In this document: positions 40,965 to 49,639 of the stretch, in pieces | How positions within the stretch are numbered: the stretch's first letter is position 1 | Layout: the number at the start of each line of letters is the position of its first letter | Assembly: GCF_002093665.1 (NCBI RefSeq) | Contig: NZ_MRWE01000029.1 | Span: forward strand, 1-64,000 | Length of the DNA: 64,000 nt | DNA from: Rouxiella badensis | GTDB lineage: Bacteria; Pseudomonadota; Gammaproteobacteria; Enterobacterales; Enterobacteriaceae | Reading direction: 5' to 3' | Notes under the pieces: generated by a model | Seen by the model: the letters and a program-made list of their open reading frames with translations, nothing else | The model's database searches: none | Told to the model about the DNA's origin: nothing | Made by a program: the position numbers and the translations under genes

Positions 40965-41732
40965 TTACTTGAGGCGGGTAAGCCAGCCCAGACAGTTTTT
41001 CCACAGCTGGTCATAACCCGGCCACTGAATAAATTCACCTGGTACCCAGTGCGGGCCGATGTCAGAGGTCCAGACCAGTGAGCGGCCCTCGCCGTAAGTG
41101 CCGCTCACGAGCAGTGGGTGCCCACCTTCGTCATCGGGTAGGGTAGCCAGCACTTCAGCACCTTCTTTGAGCACAACCTCATTAGCGCCGAGCAGCAGCG
41201 GCCATTTACCGTCGATGCCTTGCAGGACAGGATGATCCTTTGGCGCAGTGATCTTCGCCGAGAATCCTTCCGGGATCTCCAGACGATCGTCGTAGGGCAG
41301 GCAGGTGACCGGCAACGCTTCTTCGACCGGCGTATTGCGCCAGCGCGCCTTGCCGTCGATCCCCTGAAACGAGAAGTAACCGCCGATCATCATTAGGCCA
41401 CCGCCTTCTGCGGTCCACTGACGTAGTAGTTTGAGGCGATTGGGCATCGGTCTGCTGTGCATCCACACGGCTGGGGGCAGGAGCAGGGAATTAGCGCCAA
41501 TATCTGACAGAATAATCGCATCAAAGGCTTTTAGTCCCTCGAGATCGAACGGCAGTTTCTCGACGACTTCATGGGCGGGCATATAGGTGAGCTCAAATTC
41601 GGTATTTTCGAGCGCTTTGACCAGTGGTTCGGCACCTAAATGAAATGTCACGCTGCCAAACTGATCGAATCCTTTGTAATGGGTCGCCGAACTGACCCAG
41701 CTTTCACCTAACAACAGCACGCGTTTGCTCAT
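40965..41732 (-). CDS. Glutamine-amidotransferase-like protein (GATase1_like, DUF1355 type)
   Basis: 255 residues with a class-I GATase-like fold. RVLLLGESWVSSATHYKGFDQFGS at the start, DAIILSDIGANSLLL, and WTAEGGGLMMIGGYFSFQGIDG are typical of the family often annotated as putative glutamine amidotransferase. No nucleophilic cysteine is present at the expected elbow (MMIGGYFSF), so it is unlikely to be an active glutaminase. It converges on eutC with a 26-bp gap. The ligand is unknown; sugar binding is a guess. Confidence 0.8.
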   Translation of the reverse strand: MSKRVLLLGESWVSSATHYKGFDQFGSVTFHLGAEPLVKALENTEFELTYMPAHEVVEKLPFDLEGLKAFDAIILSDIGANSLLLPPAVWMHSRPMPNRLKLLRQWTAEGGGLMMIGGYFSFQGIDGKARWRNTPVEEALPVTCLPYDDRLEIPEGFSAKITAPKDHPVLQGIDGKWPLLLGANEVVLKEGAEVLATLPDDEGGHPLLVSGTYGEGRSLVWTSDIGPHWVPGEFIQWPGYDQLWKNCLGWLTRLK

Positions 41733-42346
41733 GTTACTTTCCCCGGATGAATGGCTGATACTAGGTTGATAACAAAGTAAACCGGTTTAGTAAAGCGGTA
41801 TAGTGGTGGATCTTTAATCGCTAATGGGGGTTTTTTAGGTCAAGGGCACGCGCCTTGCGCGCTGGGCGCTGGCCCAGACCAGCCAAGGGGCCTTCCCAGG
41901 CCAAGGCCCCTTGGAACCCCACGCCTTGTTATCGGTGCATGTGTCTTGCCAGCCGATGAGTTTGTTCCAGATGCTTGCGCACGTGGCGTGGTCCCGCGCC
42001 GCGCCGAATCCGCCAACCAGCTTCTAAACAAAAACCGGCAACCTTGCGGTCAAATCCACGCTCGGTCTAACGGCGGGATTTTTTTGTTTGTTCTTTGCTG
42101 CATCAGCAACGGTAAATTTTATGTCTTTTCTATGGCGGATTCACATTGGCGGATCCAGGACGGCGCTGAGCGGAGGGAGAAAGACGCGTTTGGCTTTCGA
42201 GCAAAGAGAAGGGACCGCAGAGCGGCGCGGCCTACGCCACGCTTCGTGTCACTGGAAAGCACTTAAAACACGAGCGGCGACACGTATAATTATTCAGTGG
42301 CGCTAAAACGCAAAAAACGCCCGTTAGGCGCTTTTTTCTTACTAAG
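41733..42346. other. Gene-poor, GC-rich structured block between the GATase-like gene and the tRNA operon
   Basis: 614 bp without a convincing gene. It contains a perfect 12-bp inverted repeat (41883-41894 with 41903-41914), CTGGGC/GCCCAG (41862-41867 and 41872-41877), CAAGG/CCTTG (41841-41845 and 41853-41857) and TTGCTG/CAGCAA (42095-42100 and 42104-42109). An open frame of 63 codons on minus (41835-42023, stop to stop) reads smoothly but has no ATG or RBS. The base use differs from the flanks. It could be a repeat element, a structured RNA or the remnant of an island near the tRNA genes. Confidence 0.5.
42312..42337 (-). terminator. Terminator of the valine/lysine tRNA operon
   Basis: AAAAAACGCC and GGCG-C-TTTTTT (42312-42337) form a hairpin with one bulged base; read on minus it ends with TTTTTT. 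It lies 10 bp beyond the tRNA-Lys 3' end. Confidence 0.8.
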
Positions 42347-42422
42347 TGGTGGGTCGTGCGGGATTCGAACCTGCGACCAATTGATTAAAAGTCAACTGCT
42401 CTACCAACTGAGCTAACGACCC
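42347..42422 (-). tRNA. tRNA-Lys (anticodon TTT)
   Basis: 76 nt with encoded CCA. The cloverleaf folds fully: acceptor GGGTCGT/ACGACCC, anticodon loop CTTTTAA, TTCGAAT T-loop. Last gene of the operon, corresponding to E. coli lysV. Confidence 0.98.
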
Positions 42423-42466
42423 ACTGTTTAGTAACTGTCTTTACTGCTTGTTCAGTTTGCCAAAAG

Positions 42467-42542
42467 TGGTGGGCGATGACGGGCTCGAACCGCCGACCCC
42501 CTCCGTGTAAAGGAGATGCTCTACCAACTGAGCTAATCGCCC
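42467..42542 (-). tRNA. tRNA-Val (anticodon TAC), copy 5 in transcription order
   Basis: 76 nt with encoded CCA; acceptor GGGCGAT/ATCGCCC, anticodon loop TTTACAC. Identical to the four other copies upstream. The D arm is the same as in the neighbouring tRNA-Lys. Confidence 0.98.
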
Positions 42543-42583
42543 ATCATAAGATGGCTTATCACAACGCGGTCACTCTTAAAGAG

Positions 42584-42659
42584 TGGTGGGCGATGACGGG
42601 CTCGAACCGCCGACCCCCTCCGTGTAAAGGAGATGCTCTACCAACTGAGCTAATCGCCC
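42584..42659 (-). tRNA. tRNA-Val (anticodon TAC), copy 4
   Basis: Identical 76-nt gene 117 bp from the previous copy. The 41-bp spacer is identical too and contains the short stem ATAAG-ATGG-CTTAT, a likely processing hairpin. Confidence 0.98.
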
Positions 42660-42700
42660 ATCATAAGATGGCTTATCACAACGCGGTCACTCTTAAAGAG

Positions 42701-42776
42701 TGGTGGGCGATGACGGGCTCGAACCGCCGACCCCCTCCGTGTAAAGGAGATGCTCTACCAACTGAGCTAATCGCCC
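42701..42776 (-). tRNA. tRNA-Val (anticodon TAC), copy 3
   Basis: Identical 76-nt gene in the same 117-bp repeat array, with the same 41-bp spacer on both sides. Confidence 0.98.
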
Positions 42777-42817
42777 ATCATAAGATGGCTTATCACAACG
42801 CGGTCACTCTTAAAGAG

Positions 42818-42893
42818 TGGTGGGCGATGACGGGCTCGAACCGCCGACCCCCTCCGTGTAAAGGAGATGCTCTACCAACTGAGCTAATCGCCC
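42818..42893 (-). tRNA. tRNA-Val (anticodon TAC), copy 2
   Basis: Identical 76-nt gene in the 117-bp repeat array. Confidence 0.98.
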
Positions 42894-42934
42894 ATCATAA
42901 GATGGCTTATCACAACGCGGTCACTCTTAAAGAG

Positions 42935-43010
42935 TGGTGGGCGATGACGGGCTCGAACCGCCGACCCCCTCCGTGTAAAGGAGATGCTCTACCAACTGAG
43001 CTAATCGCCC
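42935..43010 (-). tRNA. tRNA-Val (anticodon TAC), copy 1 (promoter-proximal)
   Basis: Identical 76-nt gene, first in the operon, 18 bp downstream of the -10 box at 43029-43034. Confidence 0.98.
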
Positions 43011-43028
43011 CCGTCGTGATGGAGTCGC

Positions 43029-43056
43029 ATTATAGGGATAGTTCGAATTGAGTCAA
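43029..43056 (-). promoter_or_regulatory. Promoter of the valine/lysine tRNA operon
   Basis: On minus, TTGACT (complement of 43051-43056), a 16-bp spacer and a perfect TATAAT (complement of 43029-43034), followed by a GC-rich GCGAC discriminator typical of stringently controlled stable-RNA promoters. Confidence 0.9.
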
Positions 43057-43523
43057 CGGTTTTTAAAAACAAAAATGACTGTTCGGCGCAAAACTAGACA
43101 AGACGCCAAAAAAGTATGCAGTGCAGACTAGTTCTTATGCATCAACGAGCTAAAAATAGCGTTTTTCCTGCGAAAGGCCATTAACGTTTTTGGGGAGTTA
43201 ACCGCTTTTTACCAGACCCCCAGGCTCTGTTTTAAAGAAACTCCCCTTGTGGAATCCACTTTTTTGAGGAAATCGTCCTCCTGAAACGCTATTTTTTCTT
43301 GAAACATAAAGCAGAGAGGGGCGGTATGACCGTTTTTCTTTCTCTATCCGTTCAATTACCCATTCAATTGCCGGGTTCAACGTTGAGGATTCGAGGCAGA
43401 GTGATAGAATGACAGCCACTTTTACAACCATAGTTTTCTAATCAACAACTTTGGTTGTCGTATAAATGAGAGTCTCGTTTAGTCGCGACATCTATTTGAA
43501 ACATAGTTAAGGCTGCTTCCCTG
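43057..43523. other. Intergenic region upstream of gltX
   Basis: 467 bp between the tRNA promoter and gltX. An inverted repeat, ACAACCA (43424-43430) and TGGTTGT (43452-43458), lies 66 bp before the gltX start and may be an operator. FIS and DnaA sites are known here in E. coli but I cannot point to them. A 77-codon frame on minus (43198-43431) has no good RBS. Confidence 0.5.
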
Positions 43524-44939
43524 ATGAAAATCAAAACCCGTTTTGCTCCCAGCCCAACTGGCTATCTGCACGTTGGCGGCGCTCGTACAGCACTTTACTC
43601 CTGGCTTTATGCTCGTAACCTGGGCGGCGAGTTTGTGTTACGTATAGAGGATACCGATCTGGAGCGTTCAACCCAGGCGGCCATTGACGCGATTATGGAT
43701 GGCATGAACTGGCTGAACCTGGACTGGGATGAGGGTCCATATTTCCAGACCAAGCGTTTCGATCGCTACAATGCGGTTATTGATGAAATGCTGGAAAATG
43801 GCACGGCCTATAAATGCTACTGCTCCAAAGAACGTCTGGAAGCGCTGCGTGAAGAGCAAATGGCCAACAACGAGAAGCCTCGCTACGACGGGCGCTGCCG
43901 CGACAGTCATGAACATCACGCCGCAGACGAGCCTTGCGTTGTGCGTTTCCGCAACCCGCAGGAAGGATCGGTTATTTTCGACGACCAGATCCGTGGTCCG
44001 ATCGAATTTAGCAACCTTGAGCTTGACGATCTGATCATCCGCCGTACCGACGGTGCCCCAACCTATAACTTCTGCGTTGTCGTCGATGACTGGGATATGG
44101 AAATCACTCACGTTATTCGTGGTGAAGACCATATCAATAATACCCCACGTCAGATAAACATTCTAAAAGCGCTGGGTGCGCCGGTACCCGTTTATGCGCA
44201 CGTTTCCATGATTCTGGGCGACGACGGTAAAAAGTTGTCAAAACGTCATGGCGCAGTGGGCGTGATGCAGTATCGCGACGACGGCTACCTGCCAGAAGCG
44301 CTGCTGAACTATCTGGTGCGTCTGGGCTGGTCTCACGGCGATCAGGAAATCTTCAGCATTGACGAAATGAAAGCGCTGTTTAGTCTGGACAGCGTCAGCA
44401 AGTCTGCCAGCGCCTTTAATACCGAAAAGCTGCTGTGGCTGAACCACCATTACATCAACGCACTGCCGCCAGAATATGTGGCTACGCAACTGCAATGGCA
44501 CATCGAGCAGCAGAACATCGACACCCGCAATGGCCCGGAGCTGTCTGCGCTGGTGAAACTGCTGGGTGAGCGTTGTAAAACGTTGAAAGAGATGGCCGAG
44601 TCTTGCCACTATTTCTACCAGGACTTCAGTGAGTTCGACGACGCAGCGGCGAAGAAACACCTGCGTCCGGTTGCGCGTCAGCCGCTTGAAGCCGTGCGTG
44701 CCAACCTGGCTGCCATCACCGACTGGACGCCTGAGAACGTGCACAACGCCATTCAGGGCACTGCCGACGAGCTGGGCGTTGGCATGGGTAAAGTGGGCAT
44801 GCCACTGCGCGTTGCCGTGACCGGTGCCGGCATGTCTCCGGGCATGGACGTGACCGTGCACGCTATTGGTCAAAGCCGCACTTTGTCTCGTATCGATCAA
44901 GCGCTGGCCTATATCGCCGAGCGTGAAGCACAGCAATAA
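43524..44939 (+). CDS. gltX: Glutamyl-tRNA synthetase
   Basis: 471 residues, the same length as E. coli. Class I synthetase: the HIGH-type motif is [12 protein letters not shown] (about 10-21) and the KMSKS-type motif is KLSKRHG (about 237). The zinc knot CYC...C (starting near residue 98) is present. It charges tRNA-Glu. It is divergent from the tRNA-Val operon, as in E. coli, and a bidirectional terminator follows. Confidence 0.98.
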   Translation: MKIKTRFAPSPTGYLHVGGARTALYSWLYARNLGGEFVLRIEDTDLERSTQAAIDAIMDGMNWLNLDWDEGPYFQTKRFDRYNAVIDEMLENGTAYKCYCSKERLEALREEQMANNEKPRYDGRCRDSHEHHAADEPCVVRFRNPQEGSVIFDDQIRGPIEFSNLELDDLIIRRTDGAPTYNFCVVVDDWDMEITHVIRGEDHINNTPRQINILKALGAPVPVYAHVSMILGDDGKKLSKRHGAVGVMQYRDDGYLPEALLNYLVRLGWSHGDQEIFSIDEMKALFSLDSVSKSASAFNTEKLLWLNHHYINALPPEYVATQLQWHIEQQNIDTRNGPELSALVKLLGERCKTLKEMAESCHYFYQDFSEFDDAAAKKHLRPVARQPLEAVRANLAAITDWTPENVHNAIQGTADELGVGMGKVGMPLRVAVTGAGMSPGMDVTVHAIGQSRTLSRIDQALAYIAEREAQQ

Positions 44940-44969
44940 GCGTTAATAGACCTGAGGGTTGAATAACAA

Positions 44970-45004
44970 AAAGGCCAGCCGGATGCTCCGACTGGCCTTT
45001 CTTT
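44970..45004. terminator. Bidirectional terminator between gltX and the FNT gene
   Basis: AAAGGCCAG (44970-44978) and CTGGCCTTT (44992-45000) with an inner CGG/CCG pair, followed by CTTTT; A run on the other side. Confidence 0.9.
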
Positions 45005-45027
45005 TATCTATAGCCTGCTAAAACGGA

Positions 45028-45825
45028 TTAACGAGACTGTGAGGTCGACTCGGCAGACGCCGCCGTTGGGCGATACGCCAGATAGTACATCAGGCCTACG
45101 AAGCCAGCGCCACCGACCGCGTTACCGAGGAACACGGCAACGAAGTTAGGGAAGTACTGCGACCAGCTCAGCGCACCCGCAAAGATGGCAGCCGGAATGA
45201 TAAACATGTTGGCGACGACGTGCTGGAAGCCGATAGCGACGAACGCCATTACCGGGAACCACATTCCGATGACTTTCCCGCCCATCTCTTTACTGGCAAA
45301 TGCCAGCCATACCGCCAGACATACCAGCCAGTTACAGCCGATACCGGAAATAAAGGAGTGCATAAAGTCTGCGTTAACCTTCGCCTGGGCAGTCGCCACG
45401 GTTTTCGCCAGGAATACGCCTTCCGTCATGCCCAGCACGTGACCAAAGAAGTAGGCCACCGCGATGCTGCCGATGAGGTTGGCAATAGTGACCCAGAACC
45501 AGTTGCGCACGACGGCAAACAGGCTGATTTGACGGGCGAACCAGGCCATTGGCAAGGTCATCATATTACCGGTCAGCAGTTCACCGCCGGCCAGCACGGT
45601 CAGGATAAGCCCAACCGGGAATACCGCTGCGCCGAGCAGACCGCCAAAAGAACCCCAGGATGCAGGCAGTGTCCCTACTACATGCAGGTCAAGCAGGAAG
45701 CCGATAGCAATAAAGGCACCCGCAAGAAAACCCAGGATTAATAAATTGGCGACGGACGCACGGCTTTTGCTCACTCCGGCCGCAACGGCGAGTGAAGCGA
45801 TTTCTTTTGGTGCATACAAGGACAT
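45028..45825 (-). CDS. Formate/nitrite transporter family (FNT) channel
   Basis: 265 residues, six membrane helices, FocA/NirC fold. The slit motif LAGGELLTGNMMT and the central histidine H202 in GFQHVVANMF are present. The residue before the histidine is Q, where FocA and NirC have E (FEH). GIGCNWLVCL is the constriction segment. It conducts formate, nitrite or a related small anion across the inner membrane. The FQH form is closer to the FdhC/YwcJ branches than to FocA, so the ion is uncertain. E. coli lacks a gene here. Confidence 0.88.
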   Translation of the reverse strand: MSLYAPKEIASLAVAAGVSKSRASVANLLILGFLAGAFIAIGFLLDLHVVGTLPASWGSFGGLLGAAVFPVGLILTVLAGGELLTGNMMTLPMAWFARQISLFAVVRNWFWVTIANLIGSIAVAYFFGHVLGMTEGVFLAKTVATAQAKVNADFMHSFISGIGCNWLVCLAVWLAFASKEMGGKVIGMWFPVMAFVAIGFQHVVANMFIIPAAIFAGALSWSQYFPNFVAVFLGNAVGGAGFVGLMYYLAYRPTAASAESTSQSR

Positions 45826-46146
45826 GAGTTTGCTCGAATAGAATGGTTATAGAGAAAAATTCTTAAGGATAGAGAAACCTGATAATGCAATAGAAGTCTA
45901 TTATGAGAATTCTCCGAGGACAAGATGCGTTTTTAACCTTGTTAACGGTTGGTTAATGAAAGCATTAATAATCCTGTGGAAATTTTTTCGCGCGCGCTCG
46001 GCGGCCCAGCCTTTTTCCTATTTTTCAACGGGAAGATAAGAAGGTCATGAAACGAACATAATGTGTCCGCTCAGGGTTAAAAATCGCTTTCGTGGCCGGT
46101 ATTTGGCGGCTTTTTCAGCGCTTGATTACATAATCACATTTAGCCG
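45826..46146. other. Intergenic region between the FNT gene and the tRNA-Ala operon
   Basis: About 320 bp with the FNT promoter on minus and AT-rich sequence. No gene, RNA or FNR box of the TTGAT-N4-ATCAA form was found. Confidence 0.5.
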
Positions 46147-46175
46147 TTGACAGCCTTGGCGGGGTTTCATATTAT
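46147..46175 (+). promoter_or_regulatory. Promoter of the tRNA-Ala operon
   Basis: TTGACA at 46147-46152, 17-bp spacer, TATTAT at 46170-46175 and GCGCCCC discriminator. The first tRNA starts 34 bp downstream. The GC-rich discriminator again suggests stringent control. Confidence 0.88.
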
Positions 46176-46209
46176 GCGCCCCGTTCACAAGATTTAATGT
46201 GTCTGGAAC

Positions 46210-46285
<76 letters not shown>

Positions 46286-46361
46286 ATCTTCTTCTCAGAG
46301 CAGGTTGGTCGTTTACATCTCCCCAAGATGTAGGCATAAGACAGTAAATCAGAACACCCGT

Positions 46362-46437
<76 letters not shown>

Positions 46438-46513
46438 ATCTTCTTCTCAGAGCAGGTTGGTCGTTTACATCTCCCCAAGATGTAGGCATAAGACAGTAAA
46501 TCAGAACACCCGT

Positions 46514-46589
<76 letters not shown>

Positions 46590-46599
46590 AAATTAAAAG

Positions 46600-46622
46600 A
46601 ACCCGCTTCGGCGGGTTTTTTG
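46600..46622 (+). terminator. Terminator of the tRNA-Ala operon
   Basis: AACCCGC-TTCG-GCGGGTT (46600-46617) with a stable TTCG loop and T run. Confidence 0.95.
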
Positions 46623-46668
46623 CTTTCTGTTTCCAGAAAACCCGCCTTGTAGCCTGAACGACGGGCAC

Positions 46669-46696
46669 AAAAAAAAGGCGCCGAAGCGCCTTCTTA
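46669..46696 (-). terminator. Terminator of nupC
   Basis: An A-rich run followed by AAGGCGCCGAAGCGCCTT lies 20 bp past the nupC stop on minus. The stem is AAGGCGC/GCGCCTT, followed by a T-rich tract in minus-strand reading. Confidence 0.8.
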
Positions 46697-46715
46697 AACC
46701 GCTTTTGTTGCGACG

Positions 46716-47903
46716 TTACGCCAGTACCAGACCCGCGATAGATGCAGACAGTACGCTCACCAGCGTTGAACCGTACAGCAGCTTCAGGCCGAAGCGTGAA
46801 ACCACGTTACCCTGTTGCTCGTTCAGGCCTTTGATAGCCCCCGCCACGATACCGATTGACGAGAAGTTAGCAAAAGACACCAGGAAGACCGACAGGATAC
46901 CCACACCGCGTGGCGACAGGTCGTGTGCGACTTTCTGCAGATCGAGCATAGCAACAAACTCGTTAGAAACCAGTTTGGTCGCCATGATGCTTCCCACCTG
47001 CAGTGCTTCGCTGCTTGGCACGCCCATAATCCATGCGAATGGATAGAAAACGTAACCCAACACGCCCTGGAAGCTGATGTGGAACACCGCGCTGAACAGA
47101 GCATTGAGGCAGGAGATCAGCGCGATAAAGCCAATCAGCATCGCCGCAACGATAATCGCTACTTTGAAACCTGCCAGAATGTATTCACCCAGCATTTCAA
47201 AAAAGCTCTGCCCTGCGTGGGTATTGGTCAGCTGCAGATCTTCCTCGCCATCAACCTTATAAGGGTTGATTAGCGACAGTACAATGAAGGTGCTGAACAT
47301 ATTGAGGATCAGCGCGGCAACAACGTACTTGGGTTCCAGCATGGTCATGTAAGCGCCAACGATCGACATTGAAACCGTCGACATGGCGGTCGCTGCCATG
47401 GTGTACATGCGTTTTTCAGACATTTTGCCCAGAATATCTTTATACGCGATAAAGTTTTCTGATTGCCCCAGGATAAGCGAGCTGACGGCGTTAAAGGATT
47501 CCAGTTTTCCCATGCCGTTGATTTTAGACAAAATAGTACCGATGATGCGGATGAACACCGGCAGGATACGCACGTGCTGCAAAATACCAATCAGCGCCGA
47601 AATGAACACGATTGGGCACAGCACATTGAGGAAGAAGAACGCCAATCCTTTTTCGTTCATGCCTCCAAATACGAAACCCGTCCCTTCTGCTGCGAATTTT
47701 AATAATGTTTCAAACAAGTCTGAAAAGCCTTTTACGAAACCTAATCCAATTTCTGAATTAAGGAAGAAATAGGCTAATAAGACTTCAATGACCAATAGCT
47801 GAACAATGAAGCGAAAACGAATGTTTTTGCGATCACGGCTCACCAGTAAGGCCAGTACTGCGACAACGGCTAACGCTAAAACAAAGTGCAGTATTCGGGA
47901 CAT
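46716..47903 (-). CDS. nupC: Nucleoside permease NupC
   Basis: 395 residues (E. coli 400). Concentrative nucleoside transporter with [36 protein letters not shown] and [25 protein letters not shown]. It imports pyrimidine nucleosides and adenosine with protons through the inner membrane. It is divergent from mntH as in E. coli. Confidence 0.96.
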   Translation of the reverse strand: MSRILHFVLALAVVAVLALLVSRDRKNIRFRFIVQLLVIEVLLAYFFLNSEIGLGFVKGFSDLFETLLKFAAEGTGFVFGGMNEKGLAFFFLNVLCPIVFISALIGILQHVRILPVFIRIIGTILSKINGMGKLESFNAVSSLILGQSENFIAYKDILGKMSEKRMYTMAATAMSTVSMSIVGAYMTMLEPKYVVAALILNMFSTFIVLSLINPYKVDGEEDLQLTNTHAGQSFFEMLGEYILAGFKVAIIVAAMLIGFIALISCLNALFSAVFHISFQGVLGYVFYPFAWIMGVPSSEALQVGSIMATKLVSNEFVAMLDLQKVAHDLSPRGVGILSVFLVSFANFSSIGIVAGAIKGLNEQQGNVVSRFGLKLLYGSTLVSVLSASIAGLVLA

Positions 47904-48267
47904 GTTTGCTCCAAATTTGAGGCAGGCAATATTTCGACGGTCATTTTATGTAACGCGTACACAAAAAATGTGATATGTATTGCAAATATAGGAATTAAGC
48001 CAAAAAAAAGCAACATTTCCAGCGACATAACACGAAAAGTCAAGATGTTAAGTAAACTACGCATTATTGGATTTTTTGTGCTAGCTTTAATACAGGCAGT
48101 AATACACCCAGCGTTTCCGTGGGGTTGAGTCCAGAGTATTCTAAAAATTCTGTATTCGGAAAGCGAGCCATCATTGAGTCTTTTGGCATCTAGCACATAA
48201 AACCTGCCGGTTCTTACGCTTCTTGCTTCCTGTCAGAGCAATAAACAACACCTTTCTAAATGCACTT
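47904..48267. other. Divergent promoter region nupC / mntH
   Basis: AT-rich region carrying the nupC promoter. E. coli nupC is controlled by CytR and CRP, but no well-formed CRP site stood out. A 106-codon frame on minus over 47876-48196 overlaps the nupC start and is not credible. Confidence 0.5.
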
Positions 48268-48292
48268 GATAATCATTCTCAATTGATTATTA
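48268..48292. promoter_or_regulatory. Fur-box-like element upstream of mntH
   Basis: GATAATCATTCTCAATTGAT and the following TATTA (48268-48292) resemble overlapping Fur boxes (GATAATGATAATCATTATC). It lies 43-67 bp before the mntH ATG. E. coli mntH is repressed by Fur and MntR. No MntR palindrome could be seen. Confidence 0.65.
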
Positions 48293-48334
48293 TATCAGTA
48301 TTAGAAAGCGTAAAAACTGTAAGGGTTAACTGAT

Positions 48335-49564
48335 ATGTTGAATAGCCGAGCTGAATCCTCCAGCCGTTCTTCCAGGAAGATAAAGCTTTCGTTAATGGGG
48401 CCTGCTTTCATCGCCGCCATTGGCTACATCGATCCCGGTAATTTCGCCACCAACATTCAGGCGGGTGCCTCCTACGGCTACCAGCTGCTTTGGGTTGTTG
48501 TCTGGGCAAACGTGATGGCTATGCTCATTCAGCTTATGTCCGCCAAACTGGGTATTGCCACCGGTAAAAACCTGGCAGAACACATTCGCGATCGCTTCCC
48601 ACGTCCTGCGGTCTGGGCCTATTGGGTCCAGGCTGAAATTATCGCCATGGCTACCGATTTGGCCGAGTTTATCGGTGCGGCAATCGGCTTCAAACTGCTT
48701 TTAGGCGTCTCCCTGCTGCAAGGGGCGGTGCTCACCGGTATAGCGACCTTTATTATTCTTGGCCTGCAAAAACGCGGGCAAAAACCGCTTGAGCTGATGA
48801 TTGGCGGCCTGCTGCTGTTTGTGGCGCTGGCGTATATCGTCGAGCTGTTCTTCTCGCAGCCTAAAATGCTGGCGCTCGGCAAGGGCATGCTGACACCGAG
48901 CCTGCCGGACAGTAATTCCGTTTACCTCGCTGCCGGGGTACTGGGCGCGACCATTATGCCGCACGTAATTTATCTGCACTCATCGCTGACTCAGCGTTCG
49001 TCCAAAGACTCGAAAGAGCAGCGTTATTCTTCGACTAAGTTGGACGTGGCGATCGCCATGACTATTGCCGGTTTCGTTAATCTGGCGATGATGGCGACGG
49101 CAGCGGCGGCTTTCCACTTTAGTGGTCACAAGGGCATTAGCGAACTGGAGGAAGCCTACCTGACGCTGACGCCGCTGCTGGGTCATGCGGCGGCAACGAC
49201 GTTTGGCCTGAGTCTGGTCGCTGCAGGGTTGTCCTCCACGGTCGTCGGTACGCTGGCAGGGCAGGTGGTGATGCAGGGCTTCGTGAAGTTTTACATTCCG
49301 CTGTGGGTGCGCCGCGCGGTCACCATGGCGCCATCGTTTATCGTGATTCTGCTTGGCATGGATGCGACCAGGATTCTGGTCTTGAGTCAGGTATTGCTGA
49401 GTTTTGGTATCGCGCTGGCGCTGTTACCGCTGCTGGCTTTTACCGGCAATCGCGAGCTGATGGGAGACATGACCAACTCAAGGCTGATGCAGTGGTCTGG
49501 GCGGGTGATTGTGCTGGTGGTAGTGAGTCTGAACTTCTATTTGCTGATCGGCATGCTGAAGTAG
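48335..49564 (+). CDS. mntH: Manganese/divalent metal transporter MntH (Nramp)
   Basis: 409 residues (E. coli 412), eleven helices. The metal-binding DPGN motif in [16 protein letters not shown] and the [10 protein letters not shown] motif of helix 6 are intact. Imports Mn(II), and Fe(II) more weakly, with protons. A Fur-like box lies upstream and a perfect terminator follows. Confidence 0.97.
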   Translation: MLNSRAESSSRSSRKIKLSLMGPAFIAAIGYIDPGNFATNIQAGASYGYQLLWVVVWANVMAMLIQLMSAKLGIATGKNLAEHIRDRFPRPAVWAYWVQAEIIAMATDLAEFIGAAIGFKLLLGVSLLQGAVLTGIATFIILGLQKRGQKPLELMIGGLLLFVALAYIVELFFSQPKMLALGKGMLTPSLPDSNSVYLAAGVLGATIMPHVIYLHSSLTQRSSKDSKEQRYSSTKLDVAIAMTIAGFVNLAMMATAAAAFHFSGHKGISELEEAYLTLTPLLGHAAATTFGLSLVAAGLSSTVVGTLAGQVVMQGFVKFYIPLWVRRAVTMAPSFIVILLGMDATRILVLSQVLLSFGIALALLPLLAFTGNRELMGDMTNSRLMQWSGRVIVLVVVSLNFYLLIGMLK

Positions 49565-49590
49565 CGCGGCGATTATTCAGGTAAACACTA

Positions 49591-49620
49591 AAAAAGGGGC
49601 ACTGAAAAGTGCCCCTTTTT
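49591..49620. terminator. Terminator after mntH (copy A of an inverted pair)
   Basis: AAAAAGGGGCACT (49591-49603), GAAA loop, AGTGCCCCTTTTT (49608-49620): a perfect 13-bp stem between convergent genes. A nearly identical sequence in the opposite orientation lies at 51715-51744. Confidence 0.95.
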
Positions 49621-49639
49621 GCATGCTGTTTAACCATAA

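Larger units (their letters stand above)
42467..43010 (-). repeat. 117-bp tandem repeat array holding the five tRNA-Val genes
   Basis: Four full units of 117 bp (76-nt gene plus 41-bp spacer) and a fifth gene without spacer, all identical by eye. Since 117 is divisible by 3, a false 191-codon frame with a 39-residue period runs through the plus strand. Confidence 0.97.

Noticed and set aside
41840-42031. A 63-codon ATG frame on minus in the GC-rich block.
   Set aside because: No RBS, no homology I recognise, and the strong hairpins explain the base pattern better. Kept as a structured block only.
41733-42346. Possible prophage or integrative-element attachment site next to the tRNA-Lys gene.
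   Set aside because: No integrase, no repeat of the tRNA 3' end and no phage genes were seen.
42467-43010. Regular 117-bp repeats considered as a CRISPR array.
   Set aside because: Units are tRNA genes with identical spacers, so not CRISPR, and no cas genes are present.
42476-43051. A 191-codon frame with five repeats of a 39-residue unit, looking like a repeat protein.
   Set aside because: It is an artefact of translating the tandem tRNA-Val genes on the opposite strand; the 117-bp period is a multiple of three.
43198-43431. A 77-codon minus-strand frame upstream of gltX.
   Set aside because: No RBS, no recognisable family, and it lies in the gltX control region; I cannot support it as a gene.
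47876-48196. A 106-codon minus-strand frame upstream of nupC.
   Set aside because: It overlaps the nupC start, lacks an RBS and its sequence resembles no family; the region is the promoter.
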